Shown one piece after another: positions 33,330 through 41,175 of a stretch of 64,000 nt of DNA. This DNA comes from Azospirillum brasilense (GTDB lineage Bacteria; Pseudomonadota; Alphaproteobacteria; Azospirillales; Azospirillaceae). The position numbers and the translations under genes were made by a program. Each line of letters begins with the position of its first letter. Within the stretch, counting starts at the first letter, position 1. The stretch is taken from positions 1,913,001 through 1,977,000 of the forward strand of contig NZ_CP059450.1 of the NCBI RefSeq assembly GCF_022023855.1. The letters are read 5' to 3'. A model generated the notes under the pieces. That model made no database searches and was not told the origin of the DNA. It saw nothing but the letters and a program-made list of their open reading frames with translations.

Positions 33330-34337
33330 TCACCACAGCGCCAGCGACAGCTCGTAGAAGAGCGCGCCGACGACGGCCGTCGCCGGCAGGGTGATGACCC
33401 AGGCCATGACGATGCCCTGTGCCAGACCCCAGCGCACCGCGCTGGTGCGGCGGGCGGCGCCGACGCCGATGATCGCCCCGGTGATGGTGTGGGTCGTGCT
33501 GACCGGCACGCCGAGCCACGTCGCGACGAACAGCGTGATGGCCCCGCCCGTCTCTGCGCAGGAGCCCTGGACCGGCTTCAGGTCGGTCAGCTTGGACCCC
33601 ATGGTCTTGACGATCCGCCAGCCGCCGAACAGCGTGCCCAGCCCCATCGCGGCCTGACAGGTGATGACCACCCAGAAGGGCACGTGGAAGGTCGGCCCCA
33701 GCAGCCCCTGGGAAAAGAGCAGGACGGCGATGATGCCCATGGTCTTCTGCGCGTCGTTGCCACCGTGCCCCAGGCTGTAGAGCGCGGCGGAGCCGATCTG
33801 CAGGTGGCGGAACAGCCGGTCGACCGCGAAGGGCGTGGTGCGCCGGAACAGCCAGGACACCGCCACGATCATCACGCTGGCCAGCAGGAAGCCGACCACC
33901 GGCGAGACGACGATGGCCGCGGCGGTCTTCGCCAGACCCGACACCACCACGGCGTCCAGCCCGGCCTTCGCCACGCCGGCCCCGACGAGGCCGCCGATCA
34001 GCGCGTGGGAGGAACTGGACGGGATGCCCAGCCACCAGGTGAAGACGTTCCAGACGATGGCGCCCATCAGCGCGCCGAAGATGACGTGCGGGTCCACCAC
34101 CCCCGCTCCGACGATGCCGGTGCCGATGGTGGTCGCCACATGCAGCCCGAAGAACAGGAAGGCGATGAAGTTGAAGAAGGCGGCCATGGCGACGGCGGTC
34201 CGCGGCGACAGCACGCGGGTGGAGACGACCGTTGCGATGGAGTTGGCCGCGTCGTGCAGCCCGTTGAGGAAATCGAAGAGGAGGGCGACGCCGATCAGCC
34301 CGATGAGGATGGGCAGGGCGAGGGTAGCGGCTTCCAT
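33330..34337 (-). CDS. pit: PiT-family low-affinity phosphate transporter
   Basis: A 335-residue protein starting at ATG 34337. It has ten or so membrane spans and the two PiT signature repeats: FDFLNGLHDAANSIATVVSTR near the N-terminus and GHGGNDAQKTMGIIA in the second half, plus GIPSSSSHALIGGLVGAG and GVPVSTTHTITGAIIG. It imports metal-phosphate by proton symport. It starts 4 bp after the stop of the PhoU-like gene, so the two are one operon, as usual for this pair. Confidence 0.95.
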   Translation of the reverse strand: MEAATLALPILIGLIGVALLFDFLNGLHDAANSIATVVSTRVLSPRTAVAMAAFFNFIAFLFFGLHVATTIGTGIVGAGVVDPHVIFGALMGAIVWNVFTWWLGIPSSSSHALIGGLVGAGVAKAGLDAVVVSGLAKTAAAIVVSPVVGFLLASVMIVAVSWLFRRTTPFAVDRLFRHLQIGSAALYSLGHGGNDAQKTMGIIAVLLFSQGLLGPTFHVPFWVVITCQAAMGLGTLFGGWRIVKTMGSKLTDLKPVQGSCAETGGAITLFVATWLGVPVSTTHTITGAIIGVGAARRTSAVRWGLAQGIVMAWVITLPATAVVGALFYELSLALW

Positions 34338-34341
34338 GGGA

Positions 34342-34995
34342 TCAGACCTGTTCGACGATGATGCCGTCGATGGTGTCGGCCACGTCCTCGCACGCATCGA
34401 GCACGCGTTCCAGCAGCTCGATGATCTCGCGTTGAAGGGCGTGGCGATGGGTGATGGGGGCGTCGAGCCCGCCGCTCTCGTCGCGCAGCCGGTGCTTGGC
34501 TTCGCGCAGGAGCCGGTCGCCTTCGCTCTCGATCCGCGAGACCTCGGCGGTCATCGCGTGGAGTTGCTCGACGTGTTTGGGGATGTCGCGGAGCAGGGGG
34601 ATGCCCGCGCTCAGCCGATTGGTGCAGCGCACGATGGCGTCGGCCTGGGCGTGCATTTCCGGCGTGTAATCGGTGAAGCCCGCCTCCACGAGGTGACGCG
34701 CGGTCTCCTCGATGAGGTTGAGAACGTCGTCCATCCGCTTGCCGAGTTCCTGGATGTCCGAACGGTCGAAGGGCACGATGAAGGTGCGGTGGACGGCGAG
34801 CTGGATCTCCTTCTCGATGGCGTCGGCCTCGCTCTCGACCCGGCGGATGGTCTGGAACCGCTCCTCCAGGTCCTGGCCGCTGGCCATCATCGCCCGCAGC
34901 GCTTCGGCGCCTGTGGCGACGGTCCGGGCATGCTCGGCGAACAGGTCGAAAAACCGTTCTTCGCGCGGCATCAGGGCCCGGAACAAATTCAGCAT
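34342..34995 (-). CDS. DUF47/PhoU-like partner of the Pit transporter
   Basis: A 217-residue, all-helical protein of the DUF47 (TIGR00153) family: MLNLFRALMPREERFFDLFAE at the N-terminus, repeated E-x3-D metal-binding motifs (RRVESEADAIEKEIQ, SRIESEGDRLLREA) and RVLDACEDVADTID at the end. In other bacteria this partner is needed for, or tunes, Pit-mediated phosphate uptake. It is the first gene of the two-gene operon. Confidence 0.93.
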   Translation of the reverse strand: MLNLFRALMPREERFFDLFAEHARTVATGAEALRAMMASGQDLEERFQTIRRVESEADAIEKEIQLAVHRTFIVPFDRSDIQELGKRMDDVLNLIEETARHLVEAGFTDYTPEMHAQADAIVRCTNRLSAGIPLLRDIPKHVEQLHAMTAEVSRIESEGDRLLREAKHRLRDESGGLDAPITHRHALQREIIELLERVLDACEDVADTIDGIIVEQV

Positions 34996-35097
34996 GCGTG
35001 GTTCTCCAACTTACGCCGGCCTGCAGTGCTGGGGACCCGCACGGACGCGCGCGAGCCTCAGCGTCGCGGCTGGTGTAACATCCCCGGCGCCCGTGGG

Positions 35098-35115
35098 GAG
35101 TCACAAAAGTGTCAT
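35098..35115. promoter_or_regulatory. Candidate PHO box
   Basis: The heptamers GAGTCAC and GTGTCAT are separated by AAAA, the 7-4-7 spacing of alphaproteobacterial PhoB sites (CTGTCAT-N4-CTGTCAT), matching five and six of seven positions. It lies about 105 bp upstream of the PhoU-like/pit operon and 110 bp before the rightward nadQ-like gene. In S. meliloti the equivalent pit operon is under PhoB, which makes the phosphate genes the likelier target. Confidence 0.4.
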
Positions 35116-35225
35116 GCCGGGCCGGCTTGCGGCGAGATTTCACGGGGGTGGCCGGCGGAAAGACCGGTGATTTGCCGCGGCGAGCCGCTTATCCTGCCGC
35201 CGACGGATCGGCAACGGGGTGGCGC

Positions 35226-36272
35226 GTGGCAGGAGAATCACGGAACGGCTCGGAAACTCAGATCGGCCTGACGGCGGCCATCGTTTCGGTGGGCGTGTCT
35301 CCGGCGAATGGCGCCGAGCCGCGCGTGGTGACCGTGCGCAGCGGCTTCGAGATCCCCGAATCGCACCGCCGCGGTGACGAGCCGCCGCCCCACCGCGACG
35401 CGCTGCCGGGCGCCCCCTTCGATCCCGAGCGCTCCCGCACTCTTCAGGACGGCCTGCGCGCGGTGGCCGAGGACGCGGCCGGGCTGACCCTGCGCTATGT
35501 CGAGCAGCTCTACAGCTTCGGCGACCGCTACCGCGACCCGCACGAGCTGTTCGGCGGCCCGCGCTCGCTGGTGGTCGGCTATCTGGCGCTGCTGCGCGAT
35601 GCGCCGCTGCGCATCGACGGGGCGGAGTGGCGCGGCCTCTACGAGTTCTTCCCTTGGGAAGACTGGCGCGATTCGCCGCCGGCGCTGCTCGATTCGGTGA
35701 TCCGCCCGGCGTTGGCCCGCTGGGTCGCTGGAGCACCTGACGATCCCGCCCGCGCCCGCCGCGGCGAGCGTGCCCGCATGGCCTTCGCCCTCGATGGCGG
35801 GGATTGGGATTCCGAACGGGTGCTGGAGCGCTACGAGCTTCTCTACGAGGCCGGGCTGGTGGTGGAGGCGTTCCGCGACCACGACCTCGCCCGCCGGGCG
35901 GGGGTGGAGGAGCGGACGGTGCGGCTGGAGATGCCGCGCGCGCTGGGCCGCCCGATGGCCCGCGACGGCCGCCGCGTCCTGGCGACGGCGCTGGAGCGGC
36001 TGCGCGGCAAGCTGAAATACCGCCCCATCGTGTTCGAGCTGCTGCCCCCGACCTTCACCCTGCACCAGCTTCAGCAGGTGGTGGAGGCGCTGTCCGGCGA
36101 GCGGCTGCACAAGCAGAATTTCCGGCGCCTGATGATCTCCGGCGGGCTGGTGGAGCCGACCGGCCAGTATGAGAGCCAGACCGGCGGGCGCCCCGCCGAA
36201 CTCTACCGCTTCCGCCGCAGCGCCATTCTGGAGCGCACCAGCACGGGAGCCATCGCCTCCCCGGAGGATTGA
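35226..36272 (+). CDS. nadQ: NadQ-type regulator (Nudix-like domain plus winged helix)
   Basis: A 348-residue protein with GTG 35226 as start; the frame is open further upstream but loses similarity. The N-terminal region (QIGLTAAIVSVGVSPANGAE, then DAAGLTLRYVEQLYSFGDRYRDP and RSLVVGYLALLRD) looks like a Nudix-derived ligand domain lacking a clear catalytic GX5EX7REUXEE box. The C-terminal 100 residues (KYRPIVFELLPPTFTLHQLQ, HKQNFRRLMISGGLVE) form a winged helix. This is the layout of alphaproteobacterial NadQ, which represses NAD-synthesis genes. No nad genes are in the window. Confidence 0.7.
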   Translation: MAGESRNGSETQIGLTAAIVSVGVSPANGAEPRVVTVRSGFEIPESHRRGDEPPPHRDALPGAPFDPERSRTLQDGLRAVAEDAAGLTLRYVEQLYSFGDRYRDPHELFGGPRSLVVGYLALLRDAPLRIDGAEWRGLYEFFPWEDWRDSPPALLDSVIRPALARWVAGAPDDPARARRGERARMAFALDGGDWDSERVLERYELLYEAGLVVEAFRDHDLARRAGVEERTVRLEMPRALGRPMARDGRRVLATALERLRGKLKYRPIVFELLPPTFTLHQLQQVVEALSGERLHKQNFRRLMISGGLVEPTGQYESQTGGRPAELYRFRRSAILERTSTGAIASPED

Positions 36273-36330
36273 CCATCGCCGTTCTGGGGGTATCCTGCCG
36301 CCAATACCGAAACAAGGGGAGCGAACACGC

Positions 36331-36828
36331 ATGACCGATTTCGACAGCACCTGCGACCTCTACGACCGGTTCGAGAGGACCGCCCGCGTCGCCGACCCCG
36401 TCTTCCGTGATTTCGGCCGGCGTTGCAAATTCAGCGGCGTGGCGGTGACCGTGAAGTGCTTCGAGGACAATTCCCGCGTCAAGGAGACGCTGGGCACGCC
36501 GGGTCGGGGCAAGGTGCTGGTGGTGGACGGCGGCGGCGGCCTGCGCGCCGCCCTGATGGGCGACCTGATCGCCAAGGACGCGGTGAAGAACGGCTGGGAG
36601 GGCGTGGTCATCCACGGCTGCGTCCGCGACGCCGCCGTGCTCGCCACGCTGGACCTGGGCATCAAGGCGCTGGCGGCGACCCCGCGCAAGACCGTTCGCA
36701 ACGGCGAGGGGCAGAGGGACCTGCCGGTGACGCTGGCCGGCATCCGCATCGATCCCGGCGATCTGGTCTTCGCCGACGAGGACGGCGTGTTGGTGCTGAC
36801 TGCCGAGGAGTTCGGTGCAGCCGCGTGA
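36331..36828 (+). CDS. rraA: RraA-like protein
   Basis: A 165-residue protein; ATG 36331 has GGGGAG nine bases upstream. The RraA fold signature is complete: RCKFSGVAVTVKCFEDNS, KVLVVDGGGGLRAALMGD, GWEGVVIHGCVRDA and PGDLVFADEDGVLVL. The family includes E. coli RraA, an inhibitor of RNase E, and 4-hydroxy-4-methyl-2-oxoglutarate aldolases. The short length and GGGLRAALMGDL-type loop favour RraA itself, but aldolase activity cannot be excluded. Confidence 0.88.
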   Translation: MTDFDSTCDLYDRFERTARVADPVFRDFGRRCKFSGVAVTVKCFEDNSRVKETLGTPGRGKVLVVDGGGGLRAALMGDLIAKDAVKNGWEGVVIHGCVRDAAVLATLDLGIKALAATPRKTVRNGEGQRDLPVTLAGIRIDPGDLVFADEDGVLVLTAEEFGAAA

Positions 36829-36911
36829 CGGGTGGGGACCGGGACACCCACAGGCTTTATGGCCCGGCACCGTAACGCGGCCATCAGGCCCGGCGATGAG
36901 GAGTTCGGCGC

Positions 36912-37442
36912 ATGTTGATCGTCTTCGGCGGGTTGCCCGGAACCGGCAAGACGACGATTGCCCGAGCGCTGGCGCGACGGCTCGGCGCCTTTCATCTGAG
37001 GATCGACACGATCGAACAGGCGATTCGCGCAACCAGCGGAGCCGACGATCCGGTCGGCCCACAGGGCTATGTGGTCGCCTACGCCGTGGCCGGCGACAAT
37101 CTTCGGCTTGGCGCCACCGTCGTCGCGGATTCGGTCAACCCCATCCGGGTCACGCGCGAGGCGTGGCGCGCCACGGCGCTTCGCGCCGGGGTGCCGCTGG
37201 TCGAGGTGGAGGTCGTGTGCTCGGACCCGCTCGAGCACCGGCACCGGGTGGAAACCCGTCACAGCGACATCGCCGGGCACCGTCCGCCCTCATGGGCGGC
37301 GGTAATGGGCCGGACCTACGAGCGTTGGGACGGGCCGGCGGTCGTCGTCGACACGGTGGGCCGCGCGGTCGACGACTGTGTCGCGTCGATTCTGGCGGTT
37401 TTGCCGATCCGCTCGCCCGACGGGACCGGGCGCCGTCGATGA
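36912..37442 (+). CDS. P-loop kinase (AAA_33 type)
   Basis: A 176-residue protein; ATG 36912 has GAGGAG eight bases upstream. Walker A is GGLPGTGKTT (residues 6-15), followed by an RIDTIEQAI segment, VVADSVNPIRVTREAW (acceptor-site region) and a DPLEHRHRVETR basic lid. It resembles small kinases or zeta-toxin-like phosphotransferases of the AAA_33 family. The substrate is unknown. There is no antitoxin gene beside it. Confidence 0.8.
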   Translation: MLIVFGGLPGTGKTTIARALARRLGAFHLRIDTIEQAIRATSGADDPVGPQGYVVAYAVAGDNLRLGATVVADSVNPIRVTREAWRATALRAGVPLVEVEVVCSDPLEHRHRVETRHSDIAGHRPPSWAAVMGRTYERWDGPAVVVDTVGRAVDDCVASILAVLPIRSPDGTGRRR

Positions 37443-37449
37443 GGAGGGA

Positions 37450-37740
37450 TCAGCCCGCGACCTTCTCCCAGCCCATCTTCTGGTACCGGTATTCCAGGAT
37501 CGTCGGCGCCGCGCAGGCGTAGCCGACCCAGACGCCCAGCGTCATCAGGGCGCCGGCCGGCCACAGCGGGATGGAGATGAGGATCAGCGCCGCGTGGATC
37601 GCGGCGTGCAGCCACTCGGCCTTTTTTGCGAAGTAGACGGGTCCGAGCAGGAAGGCCCAGAGGATCTCGCGGTTGGTCACCGCCTCCCGTTGGCCGTTCG
37701 TGGGATTCTCGAACATCATCCCGGACGGAGCCGCTGCCAT
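37450..37740 (-). CDS. DUF2628-like membrane protein
   Basis: A 96-residue protein with a polar N-terminus (FENPTNGQREAVTNREILWAF), a conserved LLGPVYFAKKAEWLHAAIHA segment, then two hydrophobic helices, and a C-terminal EYRYQKMGWEKVAG. It fits the DUF2628 family of small integral membrane proteins, whose job is unknown. It converges on the kinase gene with a 7-bp gap. Confidence 0.7.
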   Translation of the reverse strand: MAAAPSGMMFENPTNGQREAVTNREILWAFLLGPVYFAKKAEWLHAAIHAALILISIPLWPAGALMTLGVWVGYACAAPTILEYRYQKMGWEKVAG

Positions 37741-37850
37741 CCCTGCCTCCCTTTGATTGTTTGGGAATCAGATTTGACGACGGCGGCCCGGTCTGTCGAG
37801 ACCGCGACGAAGTTTTTCCGGATGGTGGAGACGGCGCCCTGACGGATGGA

Positions 37851-38219
37851 TCAGGCCGCCGCTCCGCTCCGCCCGGTCTGCGTCATGGCCAGGAAGCGCC
37901 GGCACTGCTGTTCGCGGTCGTAGCCCAGCAGTGTGCCGAGGATGAAATCCTCCTCCGGCGTCAGTTGGTTCAGCGGCTTGCGCACCACGCTGCGCACCAT
38001 CGCGACACAGGCCGCGTTGCCGAAGAAGACGTTGACCTTGGCCTCCGTCACCGTCTGGACGTGGTAGTCGACGAACCGCTCCGCCAGCTTGCGGGTCACC
38101 GTGTCGGCGTCCCGCGTGCTGAGCGTCATCATGACCATGGGCCGGACACCCTTGCTGTACTCGTACAGGTGGTGTCCGAGCAGGTGGACGGGCATGGACA
38201 ACCCGTCATGAGGCGTCAT
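37851..38219 (-). CDS. DUF2023 family protein, flavodoxin partner
   Basis: A 122-residue soluble protein. Its ATG overlaps the flavodoxin stop (ATGA), so the two are translationally coupled. It contains PVHLLGHHLYEYSKGVRPMVM, then KVNVFFGNAACVAMVR and PEEDFILGTLLGYDREQQCRR, characteristic of DUF2023. This family is found repeatedly next to flavodoxin genes, but its biochemical role is not known. Because of the shared promoter it should rise with flavodoxin when iron is scarce. Confidence 0.85.
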   Translation of the reverse strand: MTPHDGLSMPVHLLGHHLYEYSKGVRPMVMMTLSTRDADTVTRKLAERFVDYHVQTVTEAKVNVFFGNAACVAMVRSVVRKPLNQLTPEEDFILGTLLGYDREQQCRRFLAMTQTGRSGAAA

Positions 38220-38698
38220 GTCAGCTGGCTGATCCATGCGGTGATCCGTTTGTCGGTTTGGGAGGACTGGTTGTCCTGGTCGAGCGCCAGCCCGACGAAC
38301 CGCCCGTCGCGTTCCGCGGTGGAGCCCGAATGCTCGTAGCCGGTGGTGTCGGTGAAGCCGACGACGACCCCGCCCTGCGCCACCACCTGATCGTAGAGCG
38401 TGCCCATGGCGTCCACGAAGGACTCCGGGTAGGTCACCTGATCGCCGGTGCCGAACAGGGCGACCTTCTTGCCGTTCAGGTTGGCGGCCTTCAGCGTGCC
38501 GAAATTGGCCTCCCAATCGCATTGCAGATCACCGACGCCATAGGTTGGCGCGCCGAGGATCAGCAGGTCGCAATTCTCGAAATCCGCGGCGGAGGCGCGG
38601 GCGATGTCGACGGTCTTTCCCTGAATCTTCTTCGCGATGCGCGAGGCGACCGACTTGGTCGCGCCGCCGTCGGAGCCATAGATGATCGTGACGTTCAT
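38216..38698 (-). CDS. Long-chain flavodoxin
   Basis: A 160-residue protein starting at ATG 38698 (MNVTIIYGSDGGATKSVASR). It has the FMN phosphate loop (GSDGGATKS), LILGAPTYGVGDLQCDW for the isoalloxazine-stacking loop, and a long-chain insertion FTDTTGYEHSGSTAERDGRFVGLALDQDNQ. It carries electrons in place of ferredoxin. In diazotrophs such proteins can feed nitrogenase (NifF); no nif genes are in this window and the Fur box instead points to an iron-starvation role, so FldA versus NifF is left open. Confidence 0.93.
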   Translation of the reverse strand: MNVTIIYGSDGGATKSVASRIAKKIQGKTVDIARASAADFENCDLLILGAPTYGVGDLQCDWEANFGTLKAANLNGKKVALFGTGDQVTYPESFVDAMGTLYDQVVAQGGVVVGFTDTTGYEHSGSTAERDGRFVGLALDQDNQSSQTDKRITAWISQLT

Positions 38699-38781
38699 GG
38701 TCTCTCTCTGGGCAATCCTGTGGGCCAATCGCATCAGGGCCGGCAAGCAAAAGAGGGAACGTCCGGCCTGCGTCGAATGAT

Positions 38782-38800
38782 AATAAGAATGATTCGCATT
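38782..38800 (-). promoter_or_regulatory. Fur box upstream of flavodoxin
   Basis: On the minus strand the sequence reads AATGCGAATCATTCTTATT, very close to the classical Fur box with its AATGATAATCATT-like dyad. It lies 84 bp upstream of the flavodoxin start, in the only AT-rich stretch of the gap. It implies Fur repression of the flavodoxin-DUF2023 operon by iron. Confidence 0.75.
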
Positions 38801-38880
38801 TGCAATATGACCATGACGGATTTGTGGGAATTCCGCGAAGGGGAGGCCGCGCCGCCTGGAACGGCGCGACCTTCAGGGGT

Positions 38881-40086
38881 TCAGGAGTCCTTGTGCGGGG
38901 AAACGTTGGGCAGCAGCGCGGCGAACAGGCCGAGCAGGGGAACGACCGAGCAGGCCTGGAAGACGAAGCCGATGCCCTTCCAGTCGGCCAGGACGCCGAG
39001 CCCGGCGGCGGCCATGCCTCCGATGCCGAAGGCCAGCCCGAAGAACAGCCCGGAGACCATGCCGACCCGGCCGGGCATCAGCTCCTGCGCGAAGACGATG
39101 ATGGCGGGGAAGGCCGAGGCCAGGGCCAGCCCGATCACCGCGCTGAGCGCGACCGTGGCCGTCAGCCCGACATGGGGCAGCAGCAGCGTGAAGGGCAGGA
39201 TGCCGAGGATGGACACCCAGATGACCGTCTTGCGCCCGATCCGGTCGCCGATCGGCCCGCCGATGATCGTCCCCGTCGCGACCGCCGCCAGGAAGACGAA
39301 CAGGCAGAGCTGAGCGGCGTCCGGCGCCAGGGCGAAGCGCTCCATCAGGAAGAAGGTGTAGTAGCTGGTGATGCCGGCCAGATAGACGTATTTGGACAGG
39401 ATCAGCACCATCAGCACGGCCAGCGCCCGGTTCACCTGCCCGCGGGACAGGCCGGGGTGGCGGACCGCGGCGCCGCGGCGGACCGGGCGGGCGTGGTCGC
39501 TGCGCGCGTACCAGCGCCCGATGCCGGTCAGCAGCGCCATGCCGCCAAGGGCGGCGAGGGCGAACCAGGACAGGCTTTCCTGCCCGCGCGGCAGGATGAT
39601 GTAGGCGGCCAGCAGCGGCCCCAGCGCCGAGCCGGCGTTGCCGCCCACCTGGAACAGCGACTGCGCCAGCCCGTGCGCGCCGCCGGAGGCCAGCCGGGCG
39701 ATCCGCGACGCCTCGGGGTGGAAGACCGAGGAGCCGAAGCCCAGCAGGGTCGCCCCGATCAGCAGCGCCGCATAGTTCGGCGCGAAGGCCAGCGTGACCA
39801 GCCCGACCAGCGAGGCCCCCATGCCGATGGTCAGGGAGTAGGGCGCCGGCCGCCGGTCGGTGGCGAGCCCGATGATCGGCTGAAGCAGCGAGGCGGTGAT
39901 CTGGTAGGTCAGGGTGAGCAGGCCGATCTGCGCGAAGCTGAGGTCGAATCCGCCCTTCAGGATCGGGTAGATCGCGGGCAGCAGGGACTGGATCAGGTCG
40001 TTCAGCAGATGGCAGACGCTGATCGTCCCCAGGACGGGCAGGGCCGTCCCCCCGGCCTTGGGCCGGGACAGGGTGGTGTCGGTCAC
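38881..40086 (-). CDS. fsr: MFS exporter, fosmidomycin-resistance type
   Basis: A 401-residue, twelve-span major facilitator. GTG 40086 is chosen because the protein then starts right before the first helix (VTDTTLSRPKAGG...LGTISVCHLLNDLIQSLLPA). The family-typical parts are FQVGGNAGSALGPLLAAYI and FALAPDAAQLCLFVFLAAVATGTIIGG. Fsr-type proteins export fosmidomycin or related compounds. The ribosome site is weak. It is divergent from an AraC-type gene, with a 127-bp shared promoter region. Confidence 0.82.
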   Translation of the reverse strand: MTDTTLSRPKAGGTALPVLGTISVCHLLNDLIQSLLPAIYPILKGGFDLSFAQIGLLTLTYQITASLLQPIIGLATDRRPAPYSLTIGMGASLVGLVTLAFAPNYAALLIGATLLGFGSSVFHPEASRIARLASGGAHGLAQSLFQVGGNAGSALGPLLAAYIILPRGQESLSWFALAALGGMALLTGIGRWYARSDHARPVRRGAAVRHPGLSRGQVNRALAVLMVLILSKYVYLAGITSYYTFFLMERFALAPDAAQLCLFVFLAAVATGTIIGGPIGDRIGRKTVIWVSILGILPFTLLLPHVGLTATVALSAVIGLALASAFPAIIVFAQELMPGRVGMVSGLFFGLAFGIGGMAAAGLGVLADWKGIGFVFQACSVVPLLGLFAALLPNVSPHKDS

Positions 40087-40213
40087 GAAAGGAAGCCTTT
40101 TTTGACGCTTGGCCGGTGGGCGGGCGGCGCGTTGCTTGGTGTGGAGCAACAGCCTATGGTGAGCCGCGACGGCCTGCCACCGCGGGCAGGCCGATTTCTT
40201 ACGAGACTGGGCC

Positions 40214-41014
40214 ATGGTCCGGAACCTGCGCATCGACACGGTCGAGGAGTCGCCCCATCCGCTGATCGCCCTGGGGCAGGATCACGCGGACGGCACCTTG
40301 CTGGCCGCCCACACGCACCGGCGCGGGCAGTTGCTGTCCGGGGCGACAGGGACGCTTCTGCTGTCCACCGCCCAGGGGCGCTGGGTGATGCCACCCCATT
40401 GCGGGCTGTGGATTCCGCCGGGCGTCCCGCACGAGGTCCGCATGATCGGGATGGTCATGACGCGGAGCCTCTATCTCGCCCCCGCGCTGGCCGACACCAT
40501 GCCGGGCCGCTGCGAGGTGGTGGCGCTGTCGCCCTTCTTCCGCAGCCTGATCGGGCGGGCGATCGACGTGCCGGTGGACTACGACCCGGACAGCCACGAC
40601 GGCGCGGTGATGGCGTTGCTTCTGCACGAGATGCGGCGGCTTCCGGTGGAGCCGCTGTCACTGCCCTTCCCCGCCCACGCCGCCCTGGCGGAGCGCTGCC
40701 GGCGGTTCCTCCAGGAGCCGACGATCCAGGCGACGATCGAGGGGTGGAGCGACGGTCTGGGCATGAGCCGCCGCAACTTCACCCGGCTGTTCCGGCGCGA
40801 GACGGGGCTGAGCTTCGTGGAATGGCGCCAGCAGGCGTGCTTGGTGTCAGCCCTGCCGCGTCTGGTCGCCGGGGTTCCGGTGACGACGGTGGCGCTGGAC
40901 CTCGGCTACGACAACCCGGCGGCCTTCACGACGATGTTCAAGCGGACGCTGGGGGCGTCACCGAGGGCCTATCTGGCACAGGCTGGTGCTCACGGCCCGG
41001 AGCGTTCGGCCTGA
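40214..41014 (+). CDS. AraC-family transcriptional regulator
   Basis: A 266-residue protein with an N-terminal cupin (HADGTLLAAHTHRRGQLL, GRWVMPPHCGLWIPPGVPHEV) and two C-terminal helix-turn-helix motifs (GLGMSRRNFTRLFRRETGLSF and VTTVALDLGYDNPAAFTTMFKRTLG). It resembles regulators that control a neighbouring efflux gene; the divergent MFS exporter is the likely target. Confidence 0.9.
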   Translation: MVRNLRIDTVEESPHPLIALGQDHADGTLLAAHTHRRGQLLSGATGTLLLSTAQGRWVMPPHCGLWIPPGVPHEVRMIGMVMTRSLYLAPALADTMPGRCEVVALSPFFRSLIGRAIDVPVDYDPDSHDGAVMALLLHEMRRLPVEPLSLPFPAHAALAERCRRFLQEPTIQATIEGWSDGLGMSRRNFTRLFRRETGLSFVEWRQQACLVSALPRLVAGVPVTTVALDLGYDNPAAFTTMFKRTLGASPRAYLAQAGAHGPERSA

Positions 41015-41057
41015 GGCTCTCTGTATCTCTATGGTCCAAATCCCGATGCCGAAGAAG

Positions 41058-41092
41058 AAAAGCCCCGCCGGAGCAATCCCGGCGGGGCTTTT
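41058..41092. terminator. Bidirectional intrinsic terminator
   Basis: A 14-bp stem, AAAAGCCCCGCCGG (41058-41071) and CCGGCGGGGCTTTT (41079-41092), has A- and T-runs at the ends, between the convergent araC-type gene and acnB. It can act in both directions. Confidence 0.9.
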
Positions 41093-41118
41093 CATTAACG
41101 CGGAAGCTCTCGCACCCG

Positions 41119-41160
41119 GCCCCCCTCCCGGCCTCCCCCCGCTTGCGCGAGGGGAGGGGA
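41119..41160. repeat. Short GC-rich repeat with hairpin
   Basis: A CCCCTCCC-rich left part, the CCCCGCTTGCGCGAGGGG hairpin and a GGGGAGGGG end resemble the dispersed repeats at 48874 and 53693. It lies just before the acnB stop. It is only a partial copy by eye. Confidence 0.4.
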
Positions 41161-41175
41161 AGAGATGCAGGCGGA

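Noticed and set aside
32863..34035. Upstream extension of the cyclase frame through tRNA-Gly into pit
   Set aside because: It crosses a tRNA gene and a terminator and is antisense-like within pit. ATG 32862 has a strong ribosome site.
36912..37442. Zeta-toxin of a toxin-antitoxin pair
   Set aside because: The P-loop kinase is superficially similar, but there is no small antitoxin gene next to it and the neighbours are unrelated.
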